The position numbers and the translations under genes were made by a program. This document shows positions 47,073 through 56,132 of a stretch of 64,000 nt of DNA, piece by piece. Source of the stretch: Pontibacter roseus DSM 17521 (lineage in GTDB: Bacteria; Bacteroidota; Bacteroidia; Cytophagales; Hymenobacteraceae); the NCBI RefSeq assembly GCF_000373265.1, contig NZ_KB890762.1, positions 878,833 to 942,832 of the forward strand, in the 5' to 3' direction. Position 1 is the first letter of the stretch, and every line of letters starts with the position of its first letter. The notes beneath the pieces are model-generated. The model saw only the letters and a program-made list of their open reading frames with translations, was not told the DNA's origin and searched no databases.

Positions 47073-47282
47073 GCAACTAATAGGCAGATGTCTTGTAAAT
47101 TAAATATTCGAAATATAAAATATATTTAAATAACTCACAAGACCTAACACACCTAAATCACTTAAAATCAATACAAATCACTTTACCCTTAAAATTGTGC
47201 TGGAATATTGAAGTTTGGAACTAGCATACAAGCGATACACTTGCACTTTTTATTTTACTGTTTATTTGAATCACAAACTTTA

Positions 47283-47290
47283 TATTTTTG
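47283..47290 (+). promoter_or_regulatory. Candidate -7 promoter element
   Basis: TATTTTTG fits TAnnTTTG, 35 bp before the ATG of the SIMPL gene at 47325. The -33 element is unclear. Confidence 0.4.
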
Positions 47291-47324
47291 TGCAGTATAC
47301 CTAGAGAGACTCTACTCAACCAAC

Positions 47325-48056
47325 ATGAAAAACAACAACGCCTTCGTACTACCGGCAGCCATTGTGGGGTTGAGCCTGCTGCTGTGCATGCTGCTTTTCG
47401 TCACTTTCTGGAGCAAGCGCGGCAAGGAGAACCAAACCATCACGGTGACCGGCTCTGCCAAGCGCGAAATAGTCTCTGACTTTGGCATACTGCGCGGCAA
47501 TGTGCAAGCCAGTGCCCCTACCGCCGACGAGGCCTACCAAAGCCTGTTGCGTCAGCGGCCCCTTGTGATTGCTTATCTGAAAAAGGCGGGATTTGGGGAG
47601 GAAAGCATCGACCTGACCACCATCAACCTCAACCCCATCTATGAGATGAGCAGCCAGGGTTTTCAAACCAGTAATATCATACGCTACCAGGGCAACCAGA
47701 TGATTGAGGTGCGCTCTAATAACGTAAACAAAATAAAGGAGGTATCGCTGAGCATAACGGAACTCGTCAGCCAGGGAGTGGACTTCTCGGTGATGCCGCC
47801 GGAATATTATTATTCCAAACTGGCGGACCTGAAAATAGAGATACAGGCCGATGCTGCCAAAGATGCCCTAAACCGTGCCCAGAAAATAGCCGAGGCTACC
47901 GGAAGCCAATTGGGGCCCATCAGCAATGCCCGGATGGGGGTGCTGCAAATCACGCCTGTCAACTCCAATCTGGTATCTGATTATGGTATAAACGATGTCA
48001 GCTCCATAGAAAAGGAAATCACGGCCGTGGTCAATGCCTCTTTCCGGCTCGACTGA
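47325..48056 (+). CDS. SIMPL-domain (DUF541) membrane-anchored protein
   Basis: 243 residues from the ATG at 47325; the frame open upstream has no signal. One N-terminal membrane helix (about 8-27), then the SIMPL/DUF541 domain (TITVTGSAKREIVSDFGIL, ADEAYQSLLRQRPLVIAYLK, NRAQKIAEATGSQLG). The periplasmic fold is known for YggE-like proteins linked to oxidative stress; the true role is unclear. An unusually long perfect terminator hairpin follows at 48063. Confidence 0.88.
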   Translation: MKNNNAFVLPAAIVGLSLLLCMLLFVTFWSKRGKENQTITVTGSAKREIVSDFGILRGNVQASAPTADEAYQSLLRQRPLVIAYLKKAGFGEESIDLTTINLNPIYEMSSQGFQTSNIIRYQGNQMIEVRSNNVNKIKEVSLSITELVSQGVDFSVMPPEYYYSKLADLKIEIQADAAKDALNRAQKIAEATGSQLGPISNARMGVLQITPVNSNLVSDYGINDVSSIEKEITAVVNASFRLD

Positions 48057-48062
48057 GATAAT

Positions 48063-48126
48063 GCTATACCTGAAAACGAAGCGGCAGCACCTGATTTGGT
48101 GCTGCCGCTTCGTTTTCAGGTATAGC
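48063..48126. terminator. 29-bp perfect inverted repeat terminator with AGGTATAG ends
   Basis: From GCTATACCTGAAAACG to CGTTTTCAGGTATAGC the arms are perfectly complementary over 29 bp with a 6-base loop (TGATTT). Both arms start with the window-wide decamer CAGGTATAGC. It lies between the convergent SIMPL and M61 genes. Confidence 0.92.
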
Positions 48127-48152
48127 CCAACTTTTCCAGGTATGGTTCTGGA

Positions 48153-49955
48153 TTATACTTCTTTCAGTTTGAGCCATTTGCTGTAGATTTTCTGCTGCAG
48201 GGCAGTTGGGTTCTCCACACGCTCCAAGCGGTAGCGCACGTTCTTGTCCTCCACAATAGGCACCTCTAGCGTTAGCAGTTTGCCGTCGCGGCTCACCGTC
48301 ACGGGCAGTTTCTCTCCTATGGCGCGGCCACTGATGAGGGGTTTGATGTCATCTTCTACACGGTAGCCATCTATGGCGATGATTTCATCGTTCACGTTAA
48401 GACCGCCCTCCCAGGCACTGCTGCCACGCGAGACGCTCTTTATGACCATCCGGCCGTTTTCCATGGCCGTGCCGGCGCCCCAGTTTAGGTTCAGCACATC
48501 TTTGTTCAGGTCTACCAGTCGCAGGCCAGCCGCCTCAAAGTAGCTGTTGTAGTCAGGGGTTCTGGTGCCGTGGATGTAGTCACGGAAGAAGTCGTCGAAC
48601 TTCTTGCCAGCCGCACGCTCCAAAGCCTCTTTGAACTCCTGCTCCGTAAAGGCACGGTCCAGCTTTTTGTAGTAGCGGTCATACATGTAGCGCATCACAT
48701 CGTCCAGGCTCTTCTCCCCTTTCGTCGACTTCATGATTTCCATGTTCAGCAGCTGGCCCATCACGCCCCCTTTGGTGTAGTAGGAAACTTCCGCGTTGTT
48801 GGAGTTCTCGTTGCGGCGGTAGTACTTAATCCATGCGTCGAAGCTGGACTCGCTCACCGACTGTATCTTGTTCCCGGGTGTGTTCTCCACCGAACTGATG
48901 CTGCCGGCAACAACGTCCAGGTAGCGCTGTGGCTCCATAAGTCCCGCTCGGCGTGTAATTAAGTCATCGTAGTAACTGGTGATGCCCTCCGACACCCACA
49001 GTAGGCGAGTGTAGTTCTCTTTGTCATAGTCGAAGGGTCCAAGCGGCGCCGGCCGGAGGCGCTTCACGTTCCAGAGGTGGAAATACTCGTGCGCCACCAG
49101 GCTCATGAAATTGGTATAGCCTGTCTCGGTGCCATAGTTCCAGCGGCTGGTCTGCAGCGTGGTAGAATTGAGGTGCTCCAGTCCGCCTCCACCCTTGTGC
49201 AGGTTGTGCACGATGAATACGTAGCGGTCGACGGGCAGTTCACCCATCAGGCTGATGCACTCCTCCACCACCTTTTTCATATCGGCCAGCAGGCGCTTTG
49301 GCTCATAGTTGCCTTCGTCGTACATGGCTACTTCATGCGGCACACCGCCCGCCTCGAAAAAAAGCACTTCATGGTTTCCTATCTCCAGCGGCGAATCGGC
49401 CAGCACATCATAGTTAGGGAAGGTATAGGTATAGGTGCCGGTGCTCTTCAGGCCGGTAGACACTTTTTTCCAGTCTTTGTAGGGCTGCACGACTAAAGTA
49501 CCACTTTGGTTCTGAAAACCATCCGGATACATGAACATGCTGGTGCCGTTCACATAACCGTGGGCAGCGTCCAGAAAACTGGTGCGCACGCTCATCTCGA
49601 AGGCGTACACATTGTATTTCACCCGCACCGCGTCAGCCTTGTTGCTATACACGCGCCAGGTGTTCTTGTCTATCTTTTCAGAACGAAGGGTTATGCCAGC
49701 TTTGTCAGTGGCCGTGAAGCTGTCTACATTCTTGGCGAACTCCCGCACCAGGTATGACCCCGGAGCCCAGACAGGCATTTTATAGTCGATGTGGTTTTTA
49801 CGCGCACCGGTCAGTTCTACCTCCACCTGAAAGTAATGGGTGTGCGGCTCTGGCATGGAAAGTGTGTACTTCAGGTCAGCGGCGAGTGCCGCGACCGTAT
49901 TGCAGCATAAGAAGATTAAAAGAAGGAAAAGGATGAATTGCTTTTGTTTAAGCAT
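48153..49955 (-). CDS. M61-family glycyl-aminopeptidase-type protease with PDZ domain
   Basis: 600 residues from the Met at 49955, which starts a signal peptide (ending AALAAD). The N-terminal beta domain precedes the zinc site VAHEYFHLWNVKRLRP (HExxH) and the downstream Glu in WVSEGITSYYDD; a PDZ domain covers about 480-570 (ENGRMVIKSVSRGSSAWEGG, VNDEIIAIDGYR). Such proteins are periplasmic peptidases with a preference for small N-terminal residues. Confidence 0.94.
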   Translation of the reverse strand: MLKQKQFILFLLLIFLCCNTVAALAADLKYTLSMPEPHTHYFQVEVELTGARKNHIDYKMPVWAPGSYLVREFAKNVDSFTATDKAGITLRSEKIDKNTWRVYSNKADAVRVKYNVYAFEMSVRTSFLDAAHGYVNGTSMFMYPDGFQNQSGTLVVQPYKDWKKVSTGLKSTGTYTYTFPNYDVLADSPLEIGNHEVLFFEAGGVPHEVAMYDEGNYEPKRLLADMKKVVEECISLMGELPVDRYVFIVHNLHKGGGGLEHLNSTTLQTSRWNYGTETGYTNFMSLVAHEYFHLWNVKRLRPAPLGPFDYDKENYTRLLWVSEGITSYYDDLITRRAGLMEPQRYLDVVAGSISSVENTPGNKIQSVSESSFDAWIKYYRRNENSNNAEVSYYTKGGVMGQLLNMEIMKSTKGEKSLDDVMRYMYDRYYKKLDRAFTEQEFKEALERAAGKKFDDFFRDYIHGTRTPDYNSYFEAAGLRLVDLNKDVLNLNWGAGTAMENGRMVIKSVSRGSSAWEGGLNVNDEIIAIDGYRVEDDIKPLISGRAIGEKLPVTVSRDGKLLTLEVPIVEDKNVRYRLERVENPTALQQKIYSKWLKLKEV

Positions 49956-50051
49956 GCGATATAGGGAGTTTAGTGAAAGCTTGAGGCATTTTACAACAAA
50001 AACCGTGCTTTTCAAAATCCCTGCCCTGCTCAGGGCGATGCAATGAGCGCC

Positions 50052-50471
50052 TCAGGCGCAGTTGGCCTGCCTACCGTCCAGCCAGGCGACAGCGTCTTCC
50101 AAATGGCAAAAGGTGTTCATGATGATGAAGGAGTTGTAGCTCTTCAGTCCCAGTAGCCCGGACTCATTGACCCGCTGTGCGTAACAGCGCTCCGACAGCA
50201 CCACGGCGATGTAGTTGTCGGCGCCCAGGTACATCATAATCTGAGGGAATAATTGCAGTTGCACCCAAGTTTCCTCCTCCTCGCTCAGCTCCCCTATCTG
50301 GCGTACGTCCAGCAGCCATTGCTTGACCCGGTGCCGCCGCGCATACTCAAGTGCCAACATCAGACCCTTTCTGAAATCCGCTGAATTCAGGGTATGCTCA
50401 CACTGGAGCAACAGCCTCCTTTCCGCCACACTATGCTCAATCCTACAAGAGTCTGATTTGTATACCTCCAT
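50052..50471 (-). CDS. STAS-like protein, paralogue 3 of 3
   Basis: 139 residues: CRIEHSVAERRLLLQCEH, SADFRKGLMLALEYAR, KQWLLDVRQIGELSEEEETW, QLFPQIMMYLGADNYIAVVL, then FCHLEDAVAWLDG. Strand order and the WLLDVRQ..E..W..FP pattern match the proteins at 44365 and 46629. Upstream (50472-50575) is very AT-rich, suggesting its promoter. Confidence 0.7.
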   Translation of the reverse strand: MEVYKSDSCRIEHSVAERRLLLQCEHTLNSADFRKGLMLALEYARRHRVKQWLLDVRQIGELSEEEETWVQLQLFPQIMMYLGADNYIAVVLSERCYAQRVNESGLLGLKSYNSFIIMNTFCHLEDAVAWLDGRQANCA

Positions 50472-50715
50472 TCTGGCTACCTCTAAAGAATATTACAAAG
50501 TTATAAATATTATACTAATATATAATATAATTATACCAAATTATAATATTACTTGGCAGCATTTAGATGAATAGCTAAAATAAAGGGATGAACAGGTCCA
50601 CTATACCTGTCAAGCGCCGGTTGCCGTTTTCGATAGGGGCGGAATGTTGAGGTAATTTGGAAAGTGTGGCACGATATTCTCATGTAAGTTGTTGAGAACT
50701 AAACCCGAAACTGCT

Positions 50716-51321
50716 ATGAAAAAGATATTCTTATTATTTGCTGCTCCCGTTGTCCTGTTGTTATTATGGCTGACGCTGGCTCCTGGCCAAGTCGCTGGAC
50801 CTTCTCCCGAAGCTACTCCTGTATACCTGACAGCTGCCATAACTGAGCCTCAGGCAGAACAACCCATTAAAGCCAACAAAAGAGATTCCAGGAAAGCAAA
50901 AGCCGATGTGCAGCAATGGTACGCTGCCAAGTCAGCCGATTCCGAACCGTTGGTGTCGTACGCCCTGGGCCTGATTGGAAGCCCTTACGTGTATGGCGGC
51001 ACCAGTCCAAATGGCTTTGACTGCTCTGGCTTCACCTCGCACGTCTTTAAAGAATTCGGGGTGCCGGTGACGCGTTCATCTGGAACACAGTCACAAGATG
51101 GTATATCGGTGGAGCGGGAAGACGCGCAGCCGGGTGATTTGGTGATTTTCACTGGCACCAATGAGGAGGTGCGTGAGCCGGGTCATGTTGGCATTGTCAT
51201 CTCTGAGCCAGGCGATACCATTTCTTTTGTGCATTCGTCATCGAACGGAGGCGTGAAGATTAGCCAGGTGGAAGGCACTGGTTACGAGGACCGCTTCCTG
51301 GATATCAGGCGTGTGCTCTAA
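50716..51321 (+). CDS. NlpC/P60 (C40) cell-wall peptidase
   Basis: 201 residues from the ATG at 50716, followed by a hydrophobic signal or anchor (about 4-20). Catalytic residues: Cys in NGFDCSGFTSHVF, His in GHVGIVI and the polar His of FVHSSSNGGV. The domain (about 75-201) should cleave peptidoglycan stem peptides in the periplasm; a Pro/Ala linker (about 25-65) separates it from the anchor. Confidence 0.93.
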   Translation: MKKIFLLFAAPVVLLLLWLTLAPGQVAGPSPEATPVYLTAAITEPQAEQPIKANKRDSRKAKADVQQWYAAKSADSEPLVSYALGLIGSPYVYGGTSPNGFDCSGFTSHVFKEFGVPVTRSSGTQSQDGISVEREDAQPGDLVIFTGTNEEVREPGHVGIVISEPGDTISFVHSSSNGGVKISQVEGTGYEDRFLDIRRVL

Positions 51322-51425
51322 TAACAGCCTGACTTAACTTTGTAACACCCTCTTTACGTAATATACACTATATAGCAGGACAGGTGTAACGCCTGTCCGA
51401 TTCTTTTCATTAAAAGACTTGCTCT

Positions 51426-51800
51426 ATGGTGCATCCCTATGTTGCCAATACCATCAATGGCCTGGTGCTTCTACTAGGCGGTTTTATCGCTTACGTCCTG
51501 GTTCCTGAGCGTGGGCTGGCACTGCTTCTAGCGCCCGCTTTCGGTGTGTTGCTCCTGGCCTGCACCTATCATCTGCGCAAACACAACCGCTTCGTTTTCC
51601 ACACCGTGACGGCACTCACCTTGCTGGTTGGATTCGTGCTGATAGTGCACATCAATCCGGATACATTTGAATGGAATGCTGAGAATGTGCTATACCTGCT
51701 GCTGGGAGTGAGTTGCTTCCTGGCTGTGCTTTCCTTTGTGGCCACATTCGTGCAAGAGCGCAGGCTGAAAAACAACACCGTGTACAAAGAGGATTTATAA
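51426..51800 (+). CDS. Small integral membrane protein
   Basis: 124 residues with four probable membrane helices (about 9-27, 30-47, 58-77, 88-109) and a charged C-terminus (QERRLKNNTVYKEDL). Family not recognised. It follows the NlpC gene by 105 bp and has a hairpin terminator at 51814. Confidence 0.75.
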   Translation: MVHPYVANTINGLVLLLGGFIAYVLVPERGLALLLAPAFGVLLLACTYHLRKHNRFVFHTVTALTLLVGFVLIVHINPDTFEWNAENVLYLLLGVSCFLAVLSFVATFVQERRLKNNTVYKEDL

Positions 51801-51813
51801 GGTATAGCCAAAA

Positions 51814-51860
51814 GAAAAAGCGCCTGATGTAGCCCGTCAAGTTACATCAAGCGCTTTATG
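51814..51860 (+). terminator. Hairpin terminator
   Basis: AAAGCGCCTGATGTA and TACATCAAGCGCTTT pair with one mismatch across an 11-base loop, ending in TTTA, just after the membrane protein stop. Confidence 0.85.
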
Positions 51861-52440
51861 AATCCTTCAAATCTTAACAAGCGGCGCCCTGTTTTGCAGC
51901 AGCACCATCACTGAAGACCAAAGGTAATAATTACTGCATAAGCAGTAGCTAATCACTGCTTACTAAGCCAGTTCACTGTTGAGGTGAACACTATTACCAA
52001 GGCTTACTAAGACGACTGATGGATTAGACATAGCACCTCCTTTCTCTTTAGTCCGACATGAACCCTGCGCTTTTGGCCGACTATGTTAGTGGCTGCCGGA
52101 GCAGAGCCGTAGCACTCGCTACATAACTGATAGTATAAAGATAAATGAACGCAGATAAGTTCACAAGGTTTGGCACTTATTTTTACCTCTTTTATCTGTG
52201 TCACTTCCTGCATTTCTGATTCTATGACTACCAGAATCCTGCTAAAAAGCACAGTGATTTTATTATCAGTAAGTTAACCTTTCTACAGCAATTGCATCAA
52301 CTAGGCATGAGTATTGATAAGTACTAGACCAAAGCCCATACCTATAGTAGGTTTTATGAAAATCGACTGAAGTCAGGTTGTGGTTGAAAAATGAATTATT
52401 TTATCTATATTTCGTTACTCATATCAACAAACAAACCAAC
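51861..52440. other. Gene-poor intergenic region
   Basis: About 580 bp. No convincing gene; open frames here lack neighbour-like composition. The final 60 bp before 52441 hold an AT-rich stretch (TTTATCTATATTTCG) that is the likely promoter of the DUF2147 gene. Confidence 0.45.
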
Positions 52441-52872
52441 ATGAAAAAGCACCTGTTAACTCTTGCCGTGCTTATGCTCTTTTCTACTGTAGCATGGGCT
52501 CAGAAAATGTCGCCAGTGGGAACCTGGACAAACGAGGAGGGCAAAGCCCGCTTCGAGATTTACGAATGTGGCACCAAGCTATGTGGTAAAATCGTTTCCC
52601 TGAAAGAGCCTATGCGCAACGGAAAACCAAAACTGGACGACAACAATCCTGACAAGAAGCTGCGCAACCGTCCGTTGCAAGGACTGGTGTTCCTGCAGGG
52701 CTTTGAATACGATGGTGACAACAAGTGGGATGAGGGCACTATCTATGACCCCGAGAGCGGCAAGACCTACTCCTGCTACATGAAAATGAACGGCAAAGAC
52801 AAGATGGAGGTGAAAGGCTATATTGGCATCTCACTCATAGGCAGGTCGCAGAACTGGACGCGCGTTAACTAA
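52441..52872 (+). CDS. DUF2147 secreted protein
   Basis: 143 residues from the ATG at 52441, where a signal peptide begins (ends VAWAQ). The DUF2147 lipocalin-like pattern is clear: GTWTNEEGKARFEIYECG, KLCGKIVSLKEP, WDEGTIYDPESGKTYSC and VKGYIGISLIGRSQNWTRV. Periplasmic; function unknown. A 46-bp perfect palindrome terminator follows. Confidence 0.93.
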   Translation: MKKHLLTLAVLMLFSTVAWAQKMSPVGTWTNEEGKARFEIYECGTKLCGKIVSLKEPMRNGKPKLDDNNPDKKLRNRPLQGLVFLQGFEYDGDNKWDEGTIYDPESGKTYSCYMKMNGKDKMEVKGYIGISLIGRSQNWTRVN

Positions 52873-52885
52873 GCATATAATTTCT

Positions 52886-52931
52886 ACAAACGAAAAGGGC
52901 TGGCCACATGTGGCCAGCCCTTTTCGTTTGT
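52886..52931. terminator. 46-bp perfect palindrome terminator
   Basis: ACAAACGAAAAGGGCTGGCC and GGCCAGCCCTTTTCGTTTGT flank CACATGTG with no mismatch over all 46 bases. It ends the convergent DUF2147 and GreA/GreB-like genes. Confidence 0.92.
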
Positions 52932-52990
52932 GATAACCTGATGGGTCAGCTTTCTTTCAGAATACGCGCCTTAGCACGTACCTGAAGATC

Positions 52991-53458
52991 TTAGAACACC
53001 TGCAGTACTTTGTACTCTTTGTCTCTGAACACGAAGGTCTCGCCGGTAGTTTTGCCGGCCATGGCCTTGTAGAGCGGGGACATACCCGAGATGGCATAGA
53101 ACGACTCCCCTTCCACTTTGAGTTCGCCCAAGCTCACGCCTATAAAGTAATTCTGCAGTTCCGTCATGACCACGGCGCCAAGCGACACCTCCCGGTTCTC
53201 CCGGGTGGCGTTCACCCGTTTCAGAAGGCCCATCGTGGAAATGAGTTCATCGAGTTGTCTGGCGTACATGTCGCGCTGTATCTGGCAGGCCTCCCGGAAG
53301 GATTCAAATTTATCTTCAATGGCGCCGTGGTGCTCGTTGGCGCTCTCCTGCGCTTCGTCCATGGCTTCCTTGGCCGCTTGAATCTGCTGGTTCAGCACCT
53401 TGGTAGATTCCTGTAACAGCTTTTTCTTTAGTTCGAGTTCTTGTGTCAGCATGTTCAT
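52991..53458 (-). CDS. GreA/GreB-like protein with coiled coil
   Basis: 155 residues: an N-terminal coiled coil (about 4-75, ELELKKKLLQESTKVLNQQI) and a C-terminal FKBP-like domain (about 88-155, VSLGAVVMTELQNYFIGVSL, YAISGMSPLYKAMAGKTTGE, FVFRDKEYKVLQVF). The layout is that of transcription elongation factors of the Gre family, but the acidic Gre tip residues cannot be confirmed, and similar Bacteroidota proteins carry misleading annotations. RNA polymerase is the expected partner. Confidence 0.7.
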   Translation of the reverse strand: MNMLTQELELKKKLLQESTKVLNQQIQAAKEAMDEAQESANEHHGAIEDKFESFREACQIQRDMYARQLDELISTMGLLKRVNATRENREVSLGAVVMTELQNYFIGVSLGELKVEGESFYAISGMSPLYKAMAGKTTGETFVFRDKEYKVLQVF

Positions 53459-53936
53459 AGGTATAGCTTCAATGTTATAGTAAACCAGCCTACAGGTAAG
53501 CAGCGCATACCTCAGGTAGCTGTTCGATTTCTTAACTGAGCGTGCAAGTTATTGTTTTCATAGTCCTAACTTTTTTCAAGGGTAATTATTATATCCGCCT
53601 GAAAATTTATGTCAGTTAATAAGGTATTGTGTATGGGAGTGGCAATACTTAGAAGTCCGTATAACGTATTTCTGAGCCGAATGTTAGGGAGAAAATCAAC
53701 CAATCTTTTGCTTTAGGAATCATACCTAAGATGACAGAAAACTAGTATAGAATTAGTTATAAATCATTAATAATCAGTCTGTATACTTCTTAAGCTATAA
53801 TACCCCATAACTTAATTCTGCCTTTCATTCAATTTCTGCTATTCTAAAGCAGATATAGCTTTTGGATGACGTTACTAAATTTTCTATTAATCGTACTATC
53901 TACTATTGTTTCACCCTTTTCCTTTCTGCACATCAC
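53459..53936. other. AT-rich divergent promoter region
   Basis: About 480 bp, strongly AT-rich. No gene seen apart from the non-signal extension of the next reading frame. AGGTATAG at 53459 directly abuts the Gre-like start. Confidence 0.5.
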
Positions 53937-56126
53937 ATGAGGCTACGTATACTCCTGCTGGTATTCCTGTTGCTGCTTAGCTTGAGGGGCTTTGCCACGC
54001 ACATAGTGGGCGGAGAGTTTGAGATGGAACACCGGTCAGGCTTTACGTATCGCATCACTCTCAACCTTTACTTTGATGACATAAACGGCAGTCCCGGCGC
54101 CCTGGACCCCAGCATTCTGGTGCGTATATTCGACAAGCAAAGTAATAGGGTGCAGGGGGATGTGCGGCTGCCGCTGCGCTCCGACACCTACCTTACGTAT
54201 ACTGACATCGCTTGCACCACCGGCGAACTCCGTACCCGCAGGCTGGTGTACTACCAGGATGTCATCCTTCCGGCCAATGTTTTCAGTAGTCCACAAGGGT
54301 ATTACATGGTGTGGGAGCGCTGCTGCCGCAACATGACCATCAACAACATCCAGTTTCCGGGTGAGGCTGCCCAGGCTTTCTACATGGAGTTCCCAGCTAT
54401 TACATCTGGCGGAGTGCCCTTCGTCAATTCTTCTCCCAGGCTGTTCTCCCCGCTCAGCGACTATGCCTGCGCCAACGAGCTCTTCTACTATGATTTCAGT
54501 GGCACCGATACCGATGGCGATTCGCTGGTATACGACATGGTGACACCGCTTAACGGTTTCAGCAGCAGCGCCACCGGCAATGAAGCGCCTCTTCCCCGCC
54601 CGGGTCCTTACCCTGAAGTGAGGTGGCTGCCCGGGTATGGCAGCACGAATCAGATACAGGGTTCCCCTCCCATCCGCATCGAGGCGCAGACAGGGCGGCT
54701 GACCGTGCGGCCAGCGAGCAAAGGCCTGTTCGTGTTTGGCGTTCGGGTGCAGGAGTTCCGGAACGGCATCAAGATTGGGGAGGTGCGTCGCGACTTTCAG
54801 CTGCTTGTCAAAGACTGCCCGCGCAATGATACTCCGGCGGTAGTGGCCAAAGTAGCTGGACAGAAGAACCTCTACAGGCAGGGCGAGGTGCTGCGCATCA
54901 CTCCGGACGATGCCCGTTGCCTGAACATTGTGTTTACTGATGCCGACCCCAGCTCCTCCCTCACGTTGTATGCGCGGCCAGTCAACTTCAACAGCAGCAA
55001 CTATACCTTCAGTGGGGTGACTACGGGCGTGGTGAACACCACTTCTGTGTCTGACTCCTTGAAAGCCACCCTCTGCTTTGCCGAGTGTTTTGATACGGAA
55101 GGCAAGGTATACCGGCTGGACCTGATTGTGAAGGACAATGGCTGCAGTCTGCCCAAACAGGACACGCTGCAGGTCAGCTTCGTGATTGAGCCCATTCCCA
55201 ACGCGCCGCCTACCATCAATCTCTCCAAACCAGACAGGGTGTTCTTTGTGGAGGAAGGGGATGTAATTGATTTCGATGTGCTGGGTTTTGACCCGGATGA
55301 GGAAGAGGTCACTCTCTCCGCCGCCGGCAAGGACTTTGACATCAAAACGCATCAGATTGAATTTGAGAACCGCAGCGGCGTAGGTCGGGTAACGTCTCCC
55401 TTTTCGTGGCAGATAGATTGCCAGGCGCTGCAGAAAAAGTCATACCAGATAGAGTTCACCGTGACGTCTGTGGTGTGCGAGAAGCCTGTGACACGGACGG
55501 AACTGATAGAGGTGCGCACCAATTATCCGAACAACATACCTGTGCTGACTACGGACAAGGAGGTGCTGACATTTGAGCTGGAACTGAACGAGGCGTTTGA
55601 GGCGAAATTCAACGGCACGGACCTGGACCTGCACCAACTAGGTATGGCGGCGGCCGGTGAGGGCTTCACCCTGGAAGAGTTGGGCATGAAATTCACTTCC
55701 ATTGGCGGCAATGGCACAGCGCAAGGGCTCTTCAGCTGGGTGGCCAATTGCAACGCTTTCAACCAGGAAGTCACGCGGGTGACATTTTTCCTGAAAGAGA
55801 ACGCCTGCGTACCCTCCCCTGACCAAACCATCACGATGGAGTTCCGGGTGAAGGTGCCTAATCTCAATGCCTTTGTGCCTCCCAACATCTTCACACCAAA
55901 CGGCGATGGGTTGAATGATTATTTTGAGGTGCCAGGTCTGCCAGCCGATGTCTGTACAGGCGCCTTCGACAACGTGAAAATCTACAACAGGTGGGGCAAG
56001 GAAGTCTTCGCGAGCACGAACACGAACTTCAAGTGGGACGGAAAAGGCGTGAATGACGGGGTTTACTTTTATGTGATAGACTACCGCTCTGAACGGTTCA
56101 AAGGTTCTGTGACGCTCGTACGCTAA
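53937..56126 (+). CDS. T9SS type B secreted protein with gliding-motility C-terminal domain
   Basis: 729 residues from the Met at 53937, which begins a signal peptide (ends GFATHIVGGEF). The middle has several Ig/cadherin-like repeats (for example around NAPPTINLSKPDRVFF and NNIPVLTTDKEVL). The C-terminal CHU_C domain (about 635-729) has NIFTPNGDGLNDYFEVPGL, VKIYNRWGKEVF, FKWDGKGVNDGVYFYVIDY and GSVTLVR, the signal for type IX secretion and surface attachment. Likely a cell-surface or adhesion protein. Confidence 0.93.
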   Translation: MRLRILLLVFLLLLSLRGFATHIVGGEFEMEHRSGFTYRITLNLYFDDINGSPGALDPSILVRIFDKQSNRVQGDVRLPLRSDTYLTYTDIACTTGELRTRRLVYYQDVILPANVFSSPQGYYMVWERCCRNMTINNIQFPGEAAQAFYMEFPAITSGGVPFVNSSPRLFSPLSDYACANELFYYDFSGTDTDGDSLVYDMVTPLNGFSSSATGNEAPLPRPGPYPEVRWLPGYGSTNQIQGSPPIRIEAQTGRLTVRPASKGLFVFGVRVQEFRNGIKIGEVRRDFQLLVKDCPRNDTPAVVAKVAGQKNLYRQGEVLRITPDDARCLNIVFTDADPSSSLTLYARPVNFNSSNYTFSGVTTGVVNTTSVSDSLKATLCFAECFDTEGKVYRLDLIVKDNGCSLPKQDTLQVSFVIEPIPNAPPTINLSKPDRVFFVEEGDVIDFDVLGFDPDEEEVTLSAAGKDFDIKTHQIEFENRSGVGRVTSPFSWQIDCQALQKKSYQIEFTVTSVVCEKPVTRTELIEVRTNYPNNIPVLTTDKEVLTFELELNEAFEAKFNGTDLDLHQLGMAAAGEGFTLEELGMKFTSIGGNGTAQGLFSWVANCNAFNQEVTRVTFFLKENACVPSPDQTITMEFRVKVPNLNAFVPPNIFTPNGDGLNDYFEVPGLPADVCTGAFDNVKIYNRWGKEVFASTNTNFKWDGKGVNDGVYFYVIDYRSERFKGSVTLVR

Positions 56127-56132
56127 GGAAGC

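Noticed and set aside
54036-55352. 438-codon minus-strand frame opposite the T9SS cargo gene
   Set aside because: Antisense shadow of a gene with clear C-terminal domain and signal peptide; no domain of its own.
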